Source: Leptolyngbya sp. KIOST-1 (GTDB lineage Bacteria; Cyanobacteriota; Cyanobacteriia; Phormidesmidales; Phormidesmidaceae). Taken from it: a stretch of DNA of 64,000 nt. Positions 1 to 10,600 of this stretch are shown here, piece by piece. The notes below the pieces were generated by a model. That model saw only the letters and a list, made by a program, of their open reading frames with translations, was not told the origin of the DNA and did not search any database. Within the stretch, counting starts at the first letter, position 1; each line of letters starts with the position of its first letter. A program made the translations under genes and the position numbers. Where the stretch lies: assembly GCF_000763385.1 (NCBI RefSeq), contig NZ_JQFA01000002.1, positions 3,348,001 through 3,412,000 on the forward strand, written 5' to 3'.

Positions 1-604
<604 letters not shown>

Positions 605-610
605 AACGTT

Positions 611-644
611 AGACGTGTGCCTGAGAAAGACGTGTGCCTGAGAA
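611..644. repeat. Perfect 17-bp tandem duplication after katG
   Basis: The 17-mer AGACGTGTGCCTGAGAA occurs twice head to tail (611-627 and 628-644), just after the katG stop and before the hairpin. Probably a slippage duplication; no function is evident. Confidence 0.8.
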
Positions 645-646
645 GC

Positions 647-679
647 GCAGCCTCAGCCCGTGATTAGGGCTGAGGCTGC
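647..679 (+). terminator. 13-bp stem hairpin downstream of katG
   Basis: Perfect inverted repeat: GCAGCCTCAGCCC at 647-659, a 7-nt loop, and its complement at 667-679. It lies 43 bp after the katG stop. There is no long T run after it, so it may end transcription weakly or protect the mRNA 3' end. Confidence 0.6.
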
Positions 680-709
680 GTGCATTTGTGGGAAAAGGAC
701 ATGTTCGGC

Positions 710-738
710 GTAAGGGCATTGCAGTACAATGCCCCTAC
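710..738. repeat. REP-like hairpin (GTARGGGC...GCCCCTAC)
   Basis: Imperfect palindrome with a GGGCATT/AATGCCC stem and outer GTA/TAC ends. It lies between the convergent katG and sodC genes and resembles the GGGGCG-type dispersed hairpins at 28347, 30686, 43840 and 59987. A bidirectional transcription end is plausible. Confidence 0.45.
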
Positions 739-774
739 CAACTGACTGCTGCACTATCCAAATCTATTCATCAA

Positions 775-1314
775 TTACTGGATTACCGCACAGGCAATCC
801 GCCCGCCGGAGCCGCCAATGGGCTGCGAATAGTGGTCGTCTTTGTCGGTGTGGATGATCAGGGCGGTGCCATCGTCATCGAGCAGTTTGGCCGCTCCGGC
901 ATCGAGTGCCACCAGGTCGCTGTATAGCTCCACCTCCACCGTGCCATCGGCGGCCACCACCAGGTTGGGCAGGTTGCCCTCATGGGGACCGTCGGGGTTG
1001 CGAAACCCGTGGGGCGTATCGAAGGGATTGACGTGGCCCCCCGCCGATTTGAACGCCGCCAGATCCGAGCAGTCGCCCACGGCGTGGAAGTGCATGCCGT
1101 GGTAGCCGGGGGGCAGGCCGCGGGCCTTGAGGGTGATCAGCACCCCTTTGTGCCCCTGCTCGACCTCCACGGTGCCGATCGCGTTGCCGCTGTTGTCGAT
1201 CAGCTCAGTCTGGGTGGTGAGGGCGATCGCGGCGGCAGGGCAGGCCATCAGGGCCAGGCCGATCAGGCAAAGGGCCAGACCAAGGCGCTGGATTGAGTTG
1301 AGCAGAGCTGACAT
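775..1314 (-). CDS. sodC: Exported Cu/Zn superoxide dismutase
   Basis: 179 residues. The N-terminus is a signal peptide: hydrophobic GLALCLIGLALMACPAAAIA, with cleavage likely near residue 30. The mature part carries Cu/Zn SOD signatures. HGMHFHAVGDC holds copper-ligand histidines and the first disulfide Cys. GGHVNPFDTPHG and NPDGPHEGNLPNL hold bridging and zinc ligands. LIIHTDKDDHYSQPIGGSGGRIAC holds the last copper His, the active-site loop and the second Cys. It would dismutate superoxide in the periplasm or at the thylakoid lumen/cell surface. It is transcribed convergently with katG. Assignment is firm; export is inferred from the leader. Confidence 0.93.
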   Translation of the reverse strand: MSALLNSIQRLGLALCLIGLALMACPAAAIALTTQTELIDNSGNAIGTVEVEQGHKGVLITLKARGLPPGYHGMHFHAVGDCSDLAAFKSAGGHVNPFDTPHGFRNPDGPHEGNLPNLVVAADGTVEVELYSDLVALDAGAAKLLDDDGTALIIHTDKDDHYSQPIGGSGGRIACAVIQ

Positions 1315-1449
1315 GGGGCAATCTCCTGGGGTTTGCGGTTAGATCATAGTCGCGATCGCCCGGGGGTCGGGGTGGCCCTAAAGAAACGTTGAGGTTTGAC
1401 AAAGCGGCGATCGCGATTGATTAGGCTGGTACAGAGCGTGAGCATCGCC

Positions 1450-2205
1450 ATGACCCGTCAACCCAGCCCCAATTTACCCACCCAGCCGCGCCCCACCGCC
1501 CCGCCGGTGATCTTCTCGGCCCGTCAGCTGACCAAGACCTACACCATGGGTGAGGTGCAGGTGCAGGCGCTGCGATCGGTGGATCTGGACCTCTACGAGG
1601 GCGAGTTTGTGGTGCTGCTGGGGCCATCGGGCAGCGGCAAATCAACCCTGCTGAATATCCTGGGCGGGCTGGATGTGCCCACCAGCGGCGAGGTATTTTT
1701 CAAAGGCCAGAACCTGACGGCGGGGGGCGATCGCACTCTCACCCGCTTCCGCCGCGAGTCCATCGGCTTTATCTTTCAGTTCTACAACCTGATCCCCAGC
1801 CTGACGGCGAAGGAAAACGTGGCCCTGGTCACCGACATTGCCCCCCGGCCTATGGCCCCAGCGCAGGCCCTGGAGATGGTGGGATTGGGCGATCGCCTCG
1901 ACCACTTCCCCTCCCAGCTCTCAGGTGGGCAGCAGCAGCGGGTAGCGATCGCCCGGGCGATCGCCAAGCGACCCGAGGTGCTGTTCTGCGACGAACCCAC
2001 AGGAGCGCTGGACTTTAGCACCGGCAAGCGGGTGCTGGAGGTGCTGGCCCAGGTGAACCAGGAGCTGGGCACCACGGTGGTGGTGATCACCCACAATGCG
2101 GGGATTGGGGCCATGGGCGATCGCGTCATCACCATGCGCGACGGTCAGATCCACACCATCGATACCAACCCCCGCCGCGCCTCCCCCGACGAACTGGAGT
2201 GGTAA
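1450..2205 (+). CDS. ABC transporter ATP-binding protein (MacB/LolD/DevA-like)
   Basis: 251 residues from ATG 1450; an upstream in-frame TTG at 1396 would add 18 unconserved residues. All nucleotide-binding motifs are present: Walker [11 protein letters not shown]-loop [18 protein letters not shown], signature [14 protein letters not shown], Walker [13 protein letters not shown], and the H-loop in VVVITHN. Q-loop and signature sequences are typical of the MacB/LolD/DevA branch, which partners with FtsX-type permeases. The matching permease (3640) and membrane-fusion protein (6143) follow on the same strand, after two antisense genes. It should power export or extraction of an unknown substrate. 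Confidence 0.93.
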   Translation: MTRQPSPNLPTQPRPTAPPVIFSARQLTKTYTMGEVQVQALRSVDLDLYEGEFVVLLGPSGSGKSTLLNILGGLDVPTSGEVFFKGQNLTAGGDRTLTRFRRESIGFIFQFYNLIPSLTAKENVALVTDIAPRPMAPAQALEMVGLGDRLDHFPSQLSGGQQQRVAIARAIAKRPEVLFCDEPTGALDFSTGKRVLEVLAQVNQELGTTVVVITHNAGIGAMGDRVITMRDGQIHTIDTNPRRASPDELEW

Positions 2206-2214
2206 GGTAATCAT

Positions 2215-2844
2215 CTATAGCTTTTTCCTCAGCCAGGTGCGAAAGGCTTTGACCCAGCTGGTTTCACCCATGGTTTGGCTGGTTTGCAAAAAGTGCAGCA
2301 GATCTGCCTGGCTCAGCATGGGTAGAACCTGTGAGGTTTCCTGGGGGCGGTATTCTCCGTTGGTTAGGGCGTAGATAGTCAGGGTTTCTCCGTCAAAGCG
2401 CCAGATTTCAGGTACCCCCAGCGCGGCATAGATCGCCATTCGATTTAGGGAACTGCTGGTGTGGTCTACCTCGATGGCCAAATCGGGCGGTGGGTCGATG
2501 GTGAGGTCAATGTCATCTTTGCCCCGCACCGCTTGCTCATGCTGGATGTAGTAGCACTGGTCGGCCTCTAGCCCTTTTTGCAAATCCTCCCGATTCCAGG
2601 TGGTAGACCCCAAACTGCGGATTTCGGTGTCTGTCTCCTCAGTGATCACTTCCACCAGGCGGCCCATGAGTTTTTTATAGGCTTCGTGGGGTGGCAGCGG
2701 CACCCTAATTTCGAGGGTTCCCTGGTCGTAGGTGAGGCGGTTGCCGGGGGCCGCCTCTAAATCGCGAATTAACCCCTGGTAGGTCAGCCAGCTGACGCCA
2801 TACAAGACCACCTGAGGTTGCCGCGAGGTCACTAGAGTAGTCAT
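2215..2844 (-). CDS. Uma2 family (DUF820) protein
   Basis: 209 residues. The fold is that of PD-(D/E)XK-like Uma2 proteins, which are heavily multiplied in cyanobacteria and of unproven function. Visible motifs are the N-terminal MTTLVTSRQPQVVLYGVSWL, LTYDQGTLEI, and the core PPPDLAIEVDHTSSSLNRMAIYAALGVPEIWRFDG, whose D/E residues fit the nuclease-like site. Its stop is 9 bp from the convergent ABC ATPase stop. Its start is 2 bp after the stop of the DUF29 gene, so the two form a likely bicistronic unit. A nuclease role is a family-level guess. Confidence 0.88.
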   Translation of the reverse strand: MTTLVTSRQPQVVLYGVSWLTYQGLIRDLEAAPGNRLTYDQGTLEIRVPLPPHEAYKKLMGRLVEVITEETDTEIRSLGSTTWNREDLQKGLEADQCYYIQHEQAVRGKDDIDLTIDPPPDLAIEVDHTSSSLNRMAIYAALGVPEIWRFDGETLTIYALTNGEYRPQETSQVLPMLSQADLLHFLQTSQTMGETSWVKAFRTWLRKKL

Positions 2845-2846
2845 GG

Positions 2847-3317
2847 TCAGTCTCTTGGGTCAGTTAGCCAGAATGTTTGAGTAAGAAGCGCCTCTGGCTC
2901 TTGGCTAAAGGGCCATTGGTCGGGGAAACTGACCTGGGGATAGTCGTTGCGCACCTGTTTGAGGGCGCGCTGCCAGACCTCATCAAAGACAGATCCAAAG
3001 TAGGCGTGCAGACTAGGGGATTGGCTGAGGATGTCTTGCAGTTGCTCTCGCTGCTCATCAATGGTGTTTTCCCAGCTGCGATAGTATTCGGGACTCGCTA
3101 TATATATTCGTTTGAGTAGGTGGGCTAAGAGAACTTTGAGCCGATTTTTTAGCTCTCTGCGATCGCGGGCCGCCAAGCTTTCAATCTCCTCAATTAAATG
3201 GTCAATATCGAGGCCGTGCAATTCTCCAGCCTTGAGCTTAGCCAGGGTATCGGCATACCACAGGGCTAGGTCGCGATCGTAGAGCGTTGGGGTGGCAGGG
3301 GCGATGGGGGGCGTCAT
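2847..3317 (-). CDS. DUF29 family protein
   Basis: 156 residues starting from the ATG at 3315-3317. The frame stays open further upstream, but DUF29 homology begins at TLYDRDLALWYADTLAKLKAGEL. The conserved core DIDHLIEEIESLAARDRRELKNRLKVLLAHLLK follows, then a helical C-terminus. DUF29 proteins are small, helical, cyanobacteria-rich and of unknown function. The gene ends 2 bp before the Uma2 start, suggesting co-transcription. The pair sits antisense between the ATPase and the permease of an ABC system and looks like a later insertion. Confidence 0.88.
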   Translation of the reverse strand: MTPPIAPATPTLYDRDLALWYADTLAKLKAGELHGLDIDHLIEEIESLAARDRRELKNRLKVLLAHLLKRIYIASPEYYRSWENTIDEQREQLQDILSQSPSLHAYFGSVFDEVWQRALKQVRNDYPQVSFPDQWPFSQEPEALLTQTFWLTDPRD

Positions 3318-3639
3318 GGCGTCGGTGTTTTGTCCACGAGATTTCCATAGGCCTGCTCTTACCGTAGCACCTACAACCCCAGGGTAATCGAGCGTTGAAA
3401 TCTGCGTCTTGTCGGTTGGGCATTCTGCCTGACCATCTGGGCGGGGACAGCCGAGACGGCTATTCCACAAGCATCCCCCAACCCGTAACCCTGATTTCTG
3501 AGCAGGTAACCCTAAGAAAATCATCCTTTTATTGCGATCGCGCTCCCCCGCCCATTCCGCTATCTAGACTGGGAACAAACCCGATCTACGGTACGCTTGC
3601 AACCTGTGCCGATGGTTGGAGTGGGCGTTGCCTTCCATC

Positions 3640-6009
3640 ATGCAAACCCTCGATCTGAAGCTATTTCGCGATCTCAAGGGCCTGCGGGGCCAGGTGATTG
3701 CGATCGTGGTGATTGTGGCCTGCGGCATTGCCAGCCTGGTGACGATGGTGAGCACCTACCAGTCGCTGCTGCTGTCCCAGGAGCGCTACTACAGCCAGTA
3801 CCGCTTTGCCGATGTGTTTGGGCAGCTCAAGCGCGCCCCTAACGGCGTGATGGAGCGGATTTTGGAGATTCCGGGGGTGGGCCAGGGGCAGGCGCGGGTG
3901 GTGGCCACGGTGACCCTGGATGTGCCGGGGCTGGAGGATCCGGCCAGCGGGTGGCTGATCTCGATTCCCGAGCAGCGGCAGCCGATGCTGAACGACCTGG
4001 TGCTGCGATCGGGGCGCTACATTCAGCCGGGGCGGGCCGACGAGGTGATCGCCAGCGTGGCCTTTGTGGAGGCGAACCAGCTGGCTCTGGGGGACACCAT
4101 CAGCGCGGTGATCAATGGGCGCTGGCAGCCGCTGCGGATTGTGGGCACGGCGCTGTCGCCGGAGTACATCTACGAGATTAGCGGCACCGAGCTGCTGCCC
4201 GACAACCGCCGCTTTGGGGTGTTTTGGATGGGGCGCGAGGCCCTGGCCACGGCCTTTGACCTGGATGGGGCCTTTAACGATGTGGCTCTGACCCTGACCA
4301 CCGGGGCCAACGAGCAGGCGGTGATCTTTCGCCTCGACCAAATTTTGGATCGCTACGGCGGGCTGGGGGCCTACGGGCGCGAGAACCAGCTCTCCCACCG
4401 CTTCCTCTCCGACGACCTGGCCGGGTTGCAGGTGATGGCGCTGATTTTGCCGCTGATTTTCTTAGGCATTGCGGCGTTTTTGGTGAATCTGGTGCTGGCC
4501 CGGCTGGTCAGCACCCAGCGCGACCAGATTGCGGTGCTCAAGGCCTTTGGCTACGGCAACTGGGGGGTGGGGCTGCACTTTTTTAAGCTGGTGGCGGTGG
4601 TGGTGGGGCTGGGGTCGGCCTTCGGCATTGGGGTGGGGCGCTGGTGGGGGGCCAATTTCACCGAGTTCTACACGCAGTTTTACCAGTTTCCCTCGATTGA
4701 GTACCGGGCCGGGCTGGGGCTGATGCTGGGGGCGGTGGGGGTGAGCGCGATCGCCGCCGCCACCGGAGCCTTCAAAGCCGTGGCCGGAGCCGTCAGCTTG
4801 CCCCCCGCCGAGGCCATGCGGCCCGAACCCCCGGCCAGCTTCAAGCCGACGCTGATCGAGCACCTGGGGTTGCAGCGGTGGCTCTCCCCCGCCGGGCGGA
4901 TCATTCTGCGCAATGTGGAACGGCGGCCCGCCCAGGCGGCGATGGCGGTGCTGGGCATTGGTCTGGCGGTGGCGATGCTGGTGGTGGGCCGCTACTTCAG
5001 TGACGGCATCGACGCGATTATCGATGTGCAGTTTCGCACCGTGCAGCGCGAAGATGTCACCCTCACCTTTACCGAGCCGCTGCCGGGGCGGGTGCAGCAC
5101 GACCTGGCCCAGCTGCCGGGGGTGTTGCGGGTGGAGCCCTTTCGAAATGTGCCGGTGCGGCTGCGGTTCGAGCAGCGATCGCGCCTGGGGGGCATTGTCG
5201 GCCTCTCGTCGCCCAGCACCCTGCGGCGGCTGATCGACAGCGACTTGCAATCTGTGCCCCTGCCCGCCGATGGCCTGGTGCTGACTACCAAACTGGCGGA
5301 AATTTTGCAGGCCCAGGTGGGCGATCGCCTCACGGTAGAGGTGCTGGAGGGAGCGCGCCCAGTGCTCTCGGTGCCCCTGGTGGGTCTGGTGGATGAGCTG
5401 GTGGGACTGGCCATGTATATGGATGTCACCGCCCTGAACACGCTGATGCAGGAAGGCCCCACCTACTCCGGTGCCTACCTAACCGTGGACCTCTTGCAGA
5501 TGCCGTCCCTGTACGAGCAGATCAAGCAAATTCCAGCGGTGGCCAGCATGGCCCAGCGCGAAACCGCCCTGGCCCAGTTTGAAGATACCATCGCCGCCAC
5601 CTCTGGGGTGATGAACGCCATGATTTTGCTGTTTGCCTGCATCATCGCCGTGGGGGTGATCTACAACGCCGCCCGCATTGCCCTCTCCGAACGCAGCCGC
5701 GAACTGGCCACCCTGCGCATCATCGGCTTCACCCAGCGCGAGATCGCGTTCATTCTCCTGGGCGAACAGGGGGTACTGACCCTGGCGGCAATTCCGGTGG
5801 GCTGGGCCCTGGGCTACGGCCTGGCCTGGACCCTGAACCAGTCCCCAGCCCAGAACACCGAGCTGTTTCGGGTGCCCTTCATCATTCAGCCCGCCAGCTT
5901 TGTCTTTGCGGCGGTGGTGACGGGTGTGGCGGCGATCGCCTCCGGCCTGCTGATCGCCCGGCAGCTGGGGGGTTTGGATTTGATTGCGGTGTTGAAGACG
6001 AGGGAGTAG
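3640..6009 (+). CDS. ABC transporter permease with two FtsX domains
   Basis: 789 residues from ATG 3640 (MQTLDLKLFRDLKGLRGQ); an ATG 24 bp upstream is less likely. One N-terminal membrane helix (GQVIAIVVIVACGIASLV) precedes a large extracytoplasmic domain. A first FtsX block starts at VMALILPLIFLGIAAFLVNLVLARLV. A new helix follows near AQAAMAVLGIGLAVAMLVVG, then a second soluble domain. The final FtsX block spans IILLFACIIAVGVIYNAARI to SGLLIARQLGGLDLIAVLKTRE. This two-block layout resembles LolC/MacB-type mechanotransmission permeases. It is the likely partner of the ATPase at 1450 and the fusion protein at 6143. The substrate is unknown. Confidence 0.92.
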   Translation: MQTLDLKLFRDLKGLRGQVIAIVVIVACGIASLVTMVSTYQSLLLSQERYYSQYRFADVFGQLKRAPNGVMERILEIPGVGQGQARVVATVTLDVPGLEDPASGWLISIPEQRQPMLNDLVLRSGRYIQPGRADEVIASVAFVEANQLALGDTISAVINGRWQPLRIVGTALSPEYIYEISGTELLPDNRRFGVFWMGREALATAFDLDGAFNDVALTLTTGANEQAVIFRLDQILDRYGGLGAYGRENQLSHRFLSDDLAGLQVMALILPLIFLGIAAFLVNLVLARLVSTQRDQIAVLKAFGYGNWGVGLHFFKLVAVVVGLGSAFGIGVGRWWGANFTEFYTQFYQFPSIEYRAGLGLMLGAVGVSAIAAATGAFKAVAGAVSLPPAEAMRPEPPASFKPTLIEHLGLQRWLSPAGRIILRNVERRPAQAAMAVLGIGLAVAMLVVGRYFSDGIDAIIDVQFRTVQREDVTLTFTEPLPGRVQHDLAQLPGVLRVEPFRNVPVRLRFEQRSRLGGIVGLSSPSTLRRLIDSDLQSVPLPADGLVLTTKLAEILQAQVGDRLTVEVLEGARPVLSVPLVGLVDELVGLAMYMDVTALNTLMQEGPTYSGAYLTVDLLQMPSLYEQIKQIPAVASMAQRETALAQFEDTIAATSGVMNAMILLFACIIAVGVIYNAARIALSERSRELATLRIIGFTQREIAFILLGEQGVLTLAAIPVGWALGYGLAWTLNQSPAQNTELFRVPFIIQPASFVFAAVVTGVAAIASGLLIARQLGGLDLIAVLKTRE

Positions 6010-6078
6010 GGGTGTGGGCGGGTAGGTGGGTGGATGGGTGGGCGGGTGGATGGGTGGATGGGTGAATGAGTAGGGTGG
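6009..6078. repeat. G-rich heptanucleotide repeat tract (GGGTGGA/GGGTGGG)
   Basis: Degenerate 7-8 nt units such as GGGTGGAT and GGGTGGGC repeat through the gap between the permease and the membrane-fusion gene. The same family occurs at 28800, 30711, 36836, 37073, 37621, 43800 and 44857. It matches the short tandem heptamers known from filamentous cyanobacteria. Confidence 0.75.
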
Positions 6079-6142
6079 GCACTGCCCACCATGAGGGAAA
6101 CTGCGCCCTGAGGTTTAGTTTTGCAATCAGAGACGTAAATCA

Positions 6143-7537
6143 ATGACCAGCACAGAACCCACTAACGATCAACGTACCCTGGGCAACGGCACTGCCCCGG
6201 CCCCGCCGCCGAAACGTCGCCGCTGGCGGCCCTGGCTCTATGGCCTCGGCGGCCTCGGCCTGGTGGCGCTGATCGCCTACGCCGTGCGGCCCCAGCCGAT
6301 CGCGGTCGATCTGGCGACGGTGGAGCGGGGAGCGTTGCAGGTGACGGTGGGGGCCGAGGGGCAGACGCGGGTGCGCGATCGCTTCGTGGTCGCCGCCCCA
6401 GTAGATGGCGAACTCCAGCGGATTGACCTGCGCGCGGGGGATCCGGTGGCGGATGGGGCGATTGTGGCCCGCATTGACCCGCTGCCCCTGACCAGCCAGG
6501 TGGAGGCCACCCAGGCCCGCCGTCGGGCGGTGCAGGCCCAGATCGCCGGGGTCGATACCCAGCGGCCCAAGGCCGAGGCGCTGCGCCAGGCCGAAACCCG
6601 GATTCGCGCGGCTCAGGCGGGCCAGGGGCAGGCCCAGGCCCAGGTGACGGAAGCGGAGGCAGGGCTGGTGCAGGCCGAGCGGGATCGCGATCGCATGGCT
6701 AGTCTCTACAGCCAGGGGGCGATCCCTCGGCAACAGCTCGAAGCCATGGAACTGGCCGTCACCCAGCGCCAGCAGGCCCTGGCCACCGCCCGCCAGCAGG
6801 TAGCGGTGGCGGTGGCCGATGTGCAATCGGCCCAGGCCAACCTGGCGGTGCTTACCGCCGAGCAGCAGGATCCCGACTACCTGGTGGATGTCTATCAGGC
6901 GGAGCTGGCCGCCCTCGATGCTGAACTGGCCAGCCTCACTGACGATGCCCGCCGCGCCACCATCACTGCCCCCGCCGCTGGTCGGGTGCTGCAAGTGCTG
7001 GAGCCCAGCGCCCGGTTTGTGGCGGCGGGCACCCCCCTGCTCAGCCTGGGCGACCCCGACGGCCTGGAGCTGGTGATCGACATTCTCTCCACCGATGCGG
7101 TGCGGGTGTCGCCGGGGGATGCAGTGCAGATCGATCGCTGGGGCGGCGAGGAGAACTTGCAGGCGATCGTGCGCCAGGTGGAACCGGCGGCCTTTACCGA
7201 GGTGTCGGCCCTGGGGGTGGATGAGCAGCGGGTGAATGTGATCGCCGACTTCACCGACCCGGCGGTGCCCCTGGGGGATGGCTTTCGCGTCGATGCTCAG
7301 ATTGTGGTGTGGCAGAGCGACAATGTGCTGACGGTGCCGATCAGCGCTCTGTTTCGCTGCGACATCGCTTGGTGCGCCTTTGTGGCCGAGGACGGTCGCG
7401 CCCAGCGGCGGGAGGTGGCGATCGGCCCCCGCAGCGACTTTGCCGCCGTGGTCGAGGCGGGTCTGGCCGAGGGGGAGCAGGTGATCCTCTACCCCGGCGA
7501 CCAGATCGAAGCCGATGTCAGAATTCGGGGGCGTTAG
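6143..7537 (+). CDS. HlyD/RND-type periplasmic adaptor (membrane fusion protein)
   Basis: 464 residues. A basic, proline-rich cytoplasmic start leads into one membrane anchor (about residues 31-48, WLYGLGGLGLVALIAYAV). Next come the first lipoyl half (RDRFVVAAPVDGELQRIDLRAGDPV), a long Ala/Gln-rich alpha-helical hairpin (about residues 115-260), and the second lipoyl half (ATITAPAAGRVLQVLEPSARFVAAG). Beta-barrel and membrane-proximal domains close the protein (DNVLTVPISALFR to EGEQVILYPGDQIEADVRI). It should connect the inner-membrane ABC permease upstream to an outer-membrane channel. The 133-bp gap to the permease holds only repeats, so an operon is plausible. Confidence 0.92.
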   Translation: MTSTEPTNDQRTLGNGTAPAPPPKRRRWRPWLYGLGGLGLVALIAYAVRPQPIAVDLATVERGALQVTVGAEGQTRVRDRFVVAAPVDGELQRIDLRAGDPVADGAIVARIDPLPLTSQVEATQARRRAVQAQIAGVDTQRPKAEALRQAETRIRAAQAGQGQAQAQVTEAEAGLVQAERDRDRMASLYSQGAIPRQQLEAMELAVTQRQQALATARQQVAVAVADVQSAQANLAVLTAEQQDPDYLVDVYQAELAALDAELASLTDDARRATITAPAAGRVLQVLEPSARFVAAGTPLLSLGDPDGLELVIDILSTDAVRVSPGDAVQIDRWGGEENLQAIVRQVEPAAFTEVSALGVDEQRVNVIADFTDPAVPLGDGFRVDAQIVVWQSDNVLTVPISALFRCDIAWCAFVAEDGRAQRREVAIGPRSDFAAVVEAGLAEGEQVILYPGDQIEADVRIRGR

Positions 7538-7618
7538 TCGCCCATCTGCCTCCAGGCTCTCGATTTTTAGGAGCCAACCCGGTAAGATCATCCAAATCCG
7601 TGAAGCCAGGATACAGCC

Positions 7619-10600
7619 ATGCAGATCCTCCACGGCACCTGGATACCTCAGCCCGCTACCGACTTTGTGCAGACGGGGACGTTTTGCCTGTGGGGCGAAA
7701 CCGAGCAAAAGAGCCGTCGCAAGCTGCCGTCCCAGGCCCATCCCTTTCACCTGCCCGAGCCTGACCTGGTACCCCTGCTCAGCGACGAGCTGGGGCTAAA
7801 GTCTCCCGATCGCCGCTCCTTGGCCTCCTTCGTCGCCCCCCGCACCTTCCTGCTGCCCACGGTGGACGGTCAGCCGCTGCCCTCCCTGGAGCTTTCCCGC
7901 TACCTGGAGGTGGAAACCCCAGAGCGCTTTGACTGGCAGTACTGGCAGGTGGATTGCTACCAGATCCCCGAGCTGGCCGACGCGATCGCCCTGCTGAACA
8001 ACCTGCACTTTCTGGCCGTCTACAACCTGGCGGAGGTGCAGCTGGGGGCCGATCTGCTGTTTTGGTACCACTACACCCAGGCGTTCAAGCAGGTGATTCT
8101 GCGCGATCAGTACATTCCGGCACTCAAGTATCGGCAGATGGCGGCTCCCAAGGCATCCACCCGGCGCAAAGCAGCGGGAAGCAAGGCAGCGAGCAAGTCC
8201 CAGACGACTAAATCTAAATCCGCGCCGGAGTCAGGGTTTGAAATCTATCTGGGTTGGGAAATTATTGGCGATCGCTACCACGAGCACATTCAAACCTATA
8301 CCGACTACATGCCGCTGCTCTGCGTCGCCGGGTTTGAGGACGTTCCCAAAACACCTACCTTCTACGATCGCGCCACCCTACTCCGCCACTTTTCAGAATG
8401 CTTTGTCGATGAGCTGGTGCGGGGTACGGCCATGCCCCAAAGCTATCTCAAAACCGTTGAGAATACGCTAATTCAGGATTGCTTACAGGACAGTGCTCCA
8501 GGCAAATCGGCGGCCGATCTGGAGCGGTATCAGCAGTGGCAGGGATGGCGCGATCGCATCACCCGTTCCGAAACCGCCGCTCCCTTCCATATCGGCTTTC
8601 GATTGGAAGAACCTGTCACCCCCGACGCCCCCTGGCACATCCAGTTTCTCGTCGCCCCTAAGGACGATCCCTCGCTGCAAATTTCGCTGGAGGAGTTCTG
8701 GCAGTTGCGGGGTAAGCAGCAAACCCAGCTGCGCCAGCATCTGGGGGACAACTTCGAGCAGTACTTGTTGATGAACCTGGGTTACGCTGCCCGCATTTAC
8801 CCCAAATTTTGGGACGGGTTGGAAACCGACCAGCCTGTCGGCATTCCGGTCAACCTCGACACCGCCTTCACCTTCCTCAAAGAATCCGCCTGGGTGCTGG
8901 AGGATGCCGGGTACAAAGTGATCGTCCCCGCCTGGTGGACGCCCAAGGGCCGCCAGCGGGCCAAGGTGCGACTGCGGGCCAAGGGCAAATCCCTCGGCGG
9001 CAGCGACAAATCGAAGGGCTACTTTTCCTACGACACTCTGGTGCAGTACCAGTACGACCTGGCGATCGGCGACCAGCCCGTCACCGAGGCCGAGTGGCAG
9101 CAGCTGGTCAACGCCAAGTCGCCCCTGGTCAAGTTTCGCGGCCAGTGGATGGAGCTAGACCAGGACAAAATGCAGCAAATGCTGGAGTTTTGGCAGCAGC
9201 AGCAGGCCACCAACCCCGAGATGAGCCTGCTCGACTTCATGCGCCTGACCAGCGGCGAGGCCGACGACAGCCTGGAGGTGGAGTTCGATCGCGACGACGC
9301 CCTGGCCGCCATGCTCACCCAACTCAGCGACAAAACCCGCCTCGAACTCACCCCCGACCCCGACCAGCTCCAGGGCTCCCTGCGCGACTACCAAAAGCGC
9401 GGCCTCTCCTGGCTGCACTACCTGGAGAACCTCGGCCTGAACGGGTGCCTGGCCGACGACATGGGCCTGGGTAAAACGGTGCAGGTAATCGCTCGCCTGA
9501 TTCAAGAGCGAGAAGAAGCGGCTCAGAATGGCGGTCACAAACTGCTGCCCACCCTGCTGATCGCCCCCACATCCGTCGTCGGCAACTGGTACCACGAAGT
9601 TCAGAAGTTCGCGCCGCACCTGCGGGCGGTGGTGCACCACGGCGCAGAACGCAACTCCGACAGCAAAGCCTTCAAAGCAATCTGCCGCGACCACGATGTA
9701 ATCATCACCTCCTTCACCCTGGCCCGCAAAGACGCCAAGCTGCTAGAGGGCGTCACCTGGCACCGCATCGTGCTCGACGAAGCCCAAAACATCAAAAACC
9801 CCAAAACCGCCCAGACCAAGGCCATTCTCAAGCTCAACGCCAACCACCGCCTCGCCCTCACCGGCACCCCAGTCGAAAACCGCCTGATGGATCTGTGGTC
9901 GATTTTCAACTTTCTCAACCCCGGCTACCTGGGCACCCAGACCCAGTTTCGCAAGCAGTTCGAGCTGCCCATCCAAAAAGAAAACAGCCCCACCCGCTCC
10001 GCCACCCTGAAAAAACTGGTGGAACCCTTCATTCTGCGGCGGCTCAAAACCGACCAGGCCATCATCAAAGACCTGCCCGACAAGGTGGAGCAAAAGCTGT
10101 TCTGCAACCTCACCCCCGAGCAGGCATCGCTGTACGAAGCCGTGCTCAAGGATGTCACCGAACAGATCGACACCAGCGAGGGCATTCAGCGCCAGGGGCT
10201 AATTCTTGCCACCCTGACCAAGCTGAAGCAAATCTGCAACCACCCCCGCCAGTTTTTGCAGGATGAAAGCGAGTTCTCGCCGGAGCGATCGCACAAACTC
10301 AGCCGCCTGCTCGACATGCTCGACGAAGTGGTGGCCGAAGGCGAAAGCGCCCTGGTCTTCAGCCAGTTTCGCGAGATCGGCGATGCCCTAGAGCACCACC
10401 TGCGCCACACCTGCCGCTACAACACCTACTACATCCACGGCGGCACTAACCGTCAAAAGCGCGAGCAGATGATCGCCGAGTTTCAAGACCCCGACACCGA
10501 GCCCGCCATCTTTGTGCTGTCGCTAAAAGCCGCTGGAGTCGGCATCACCCTCACCCAGGCCAACCACGTTTTTCACTTCGATCGCTGGTGGAACCCCGCC

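Noticed and set aside
6140-7750. Long antisense reading frame over the HlyD-like gene
   Set aside because: Shadow frame with His/Gly/Leu-rich composition typical of the complement of GC-rich coding sequence.
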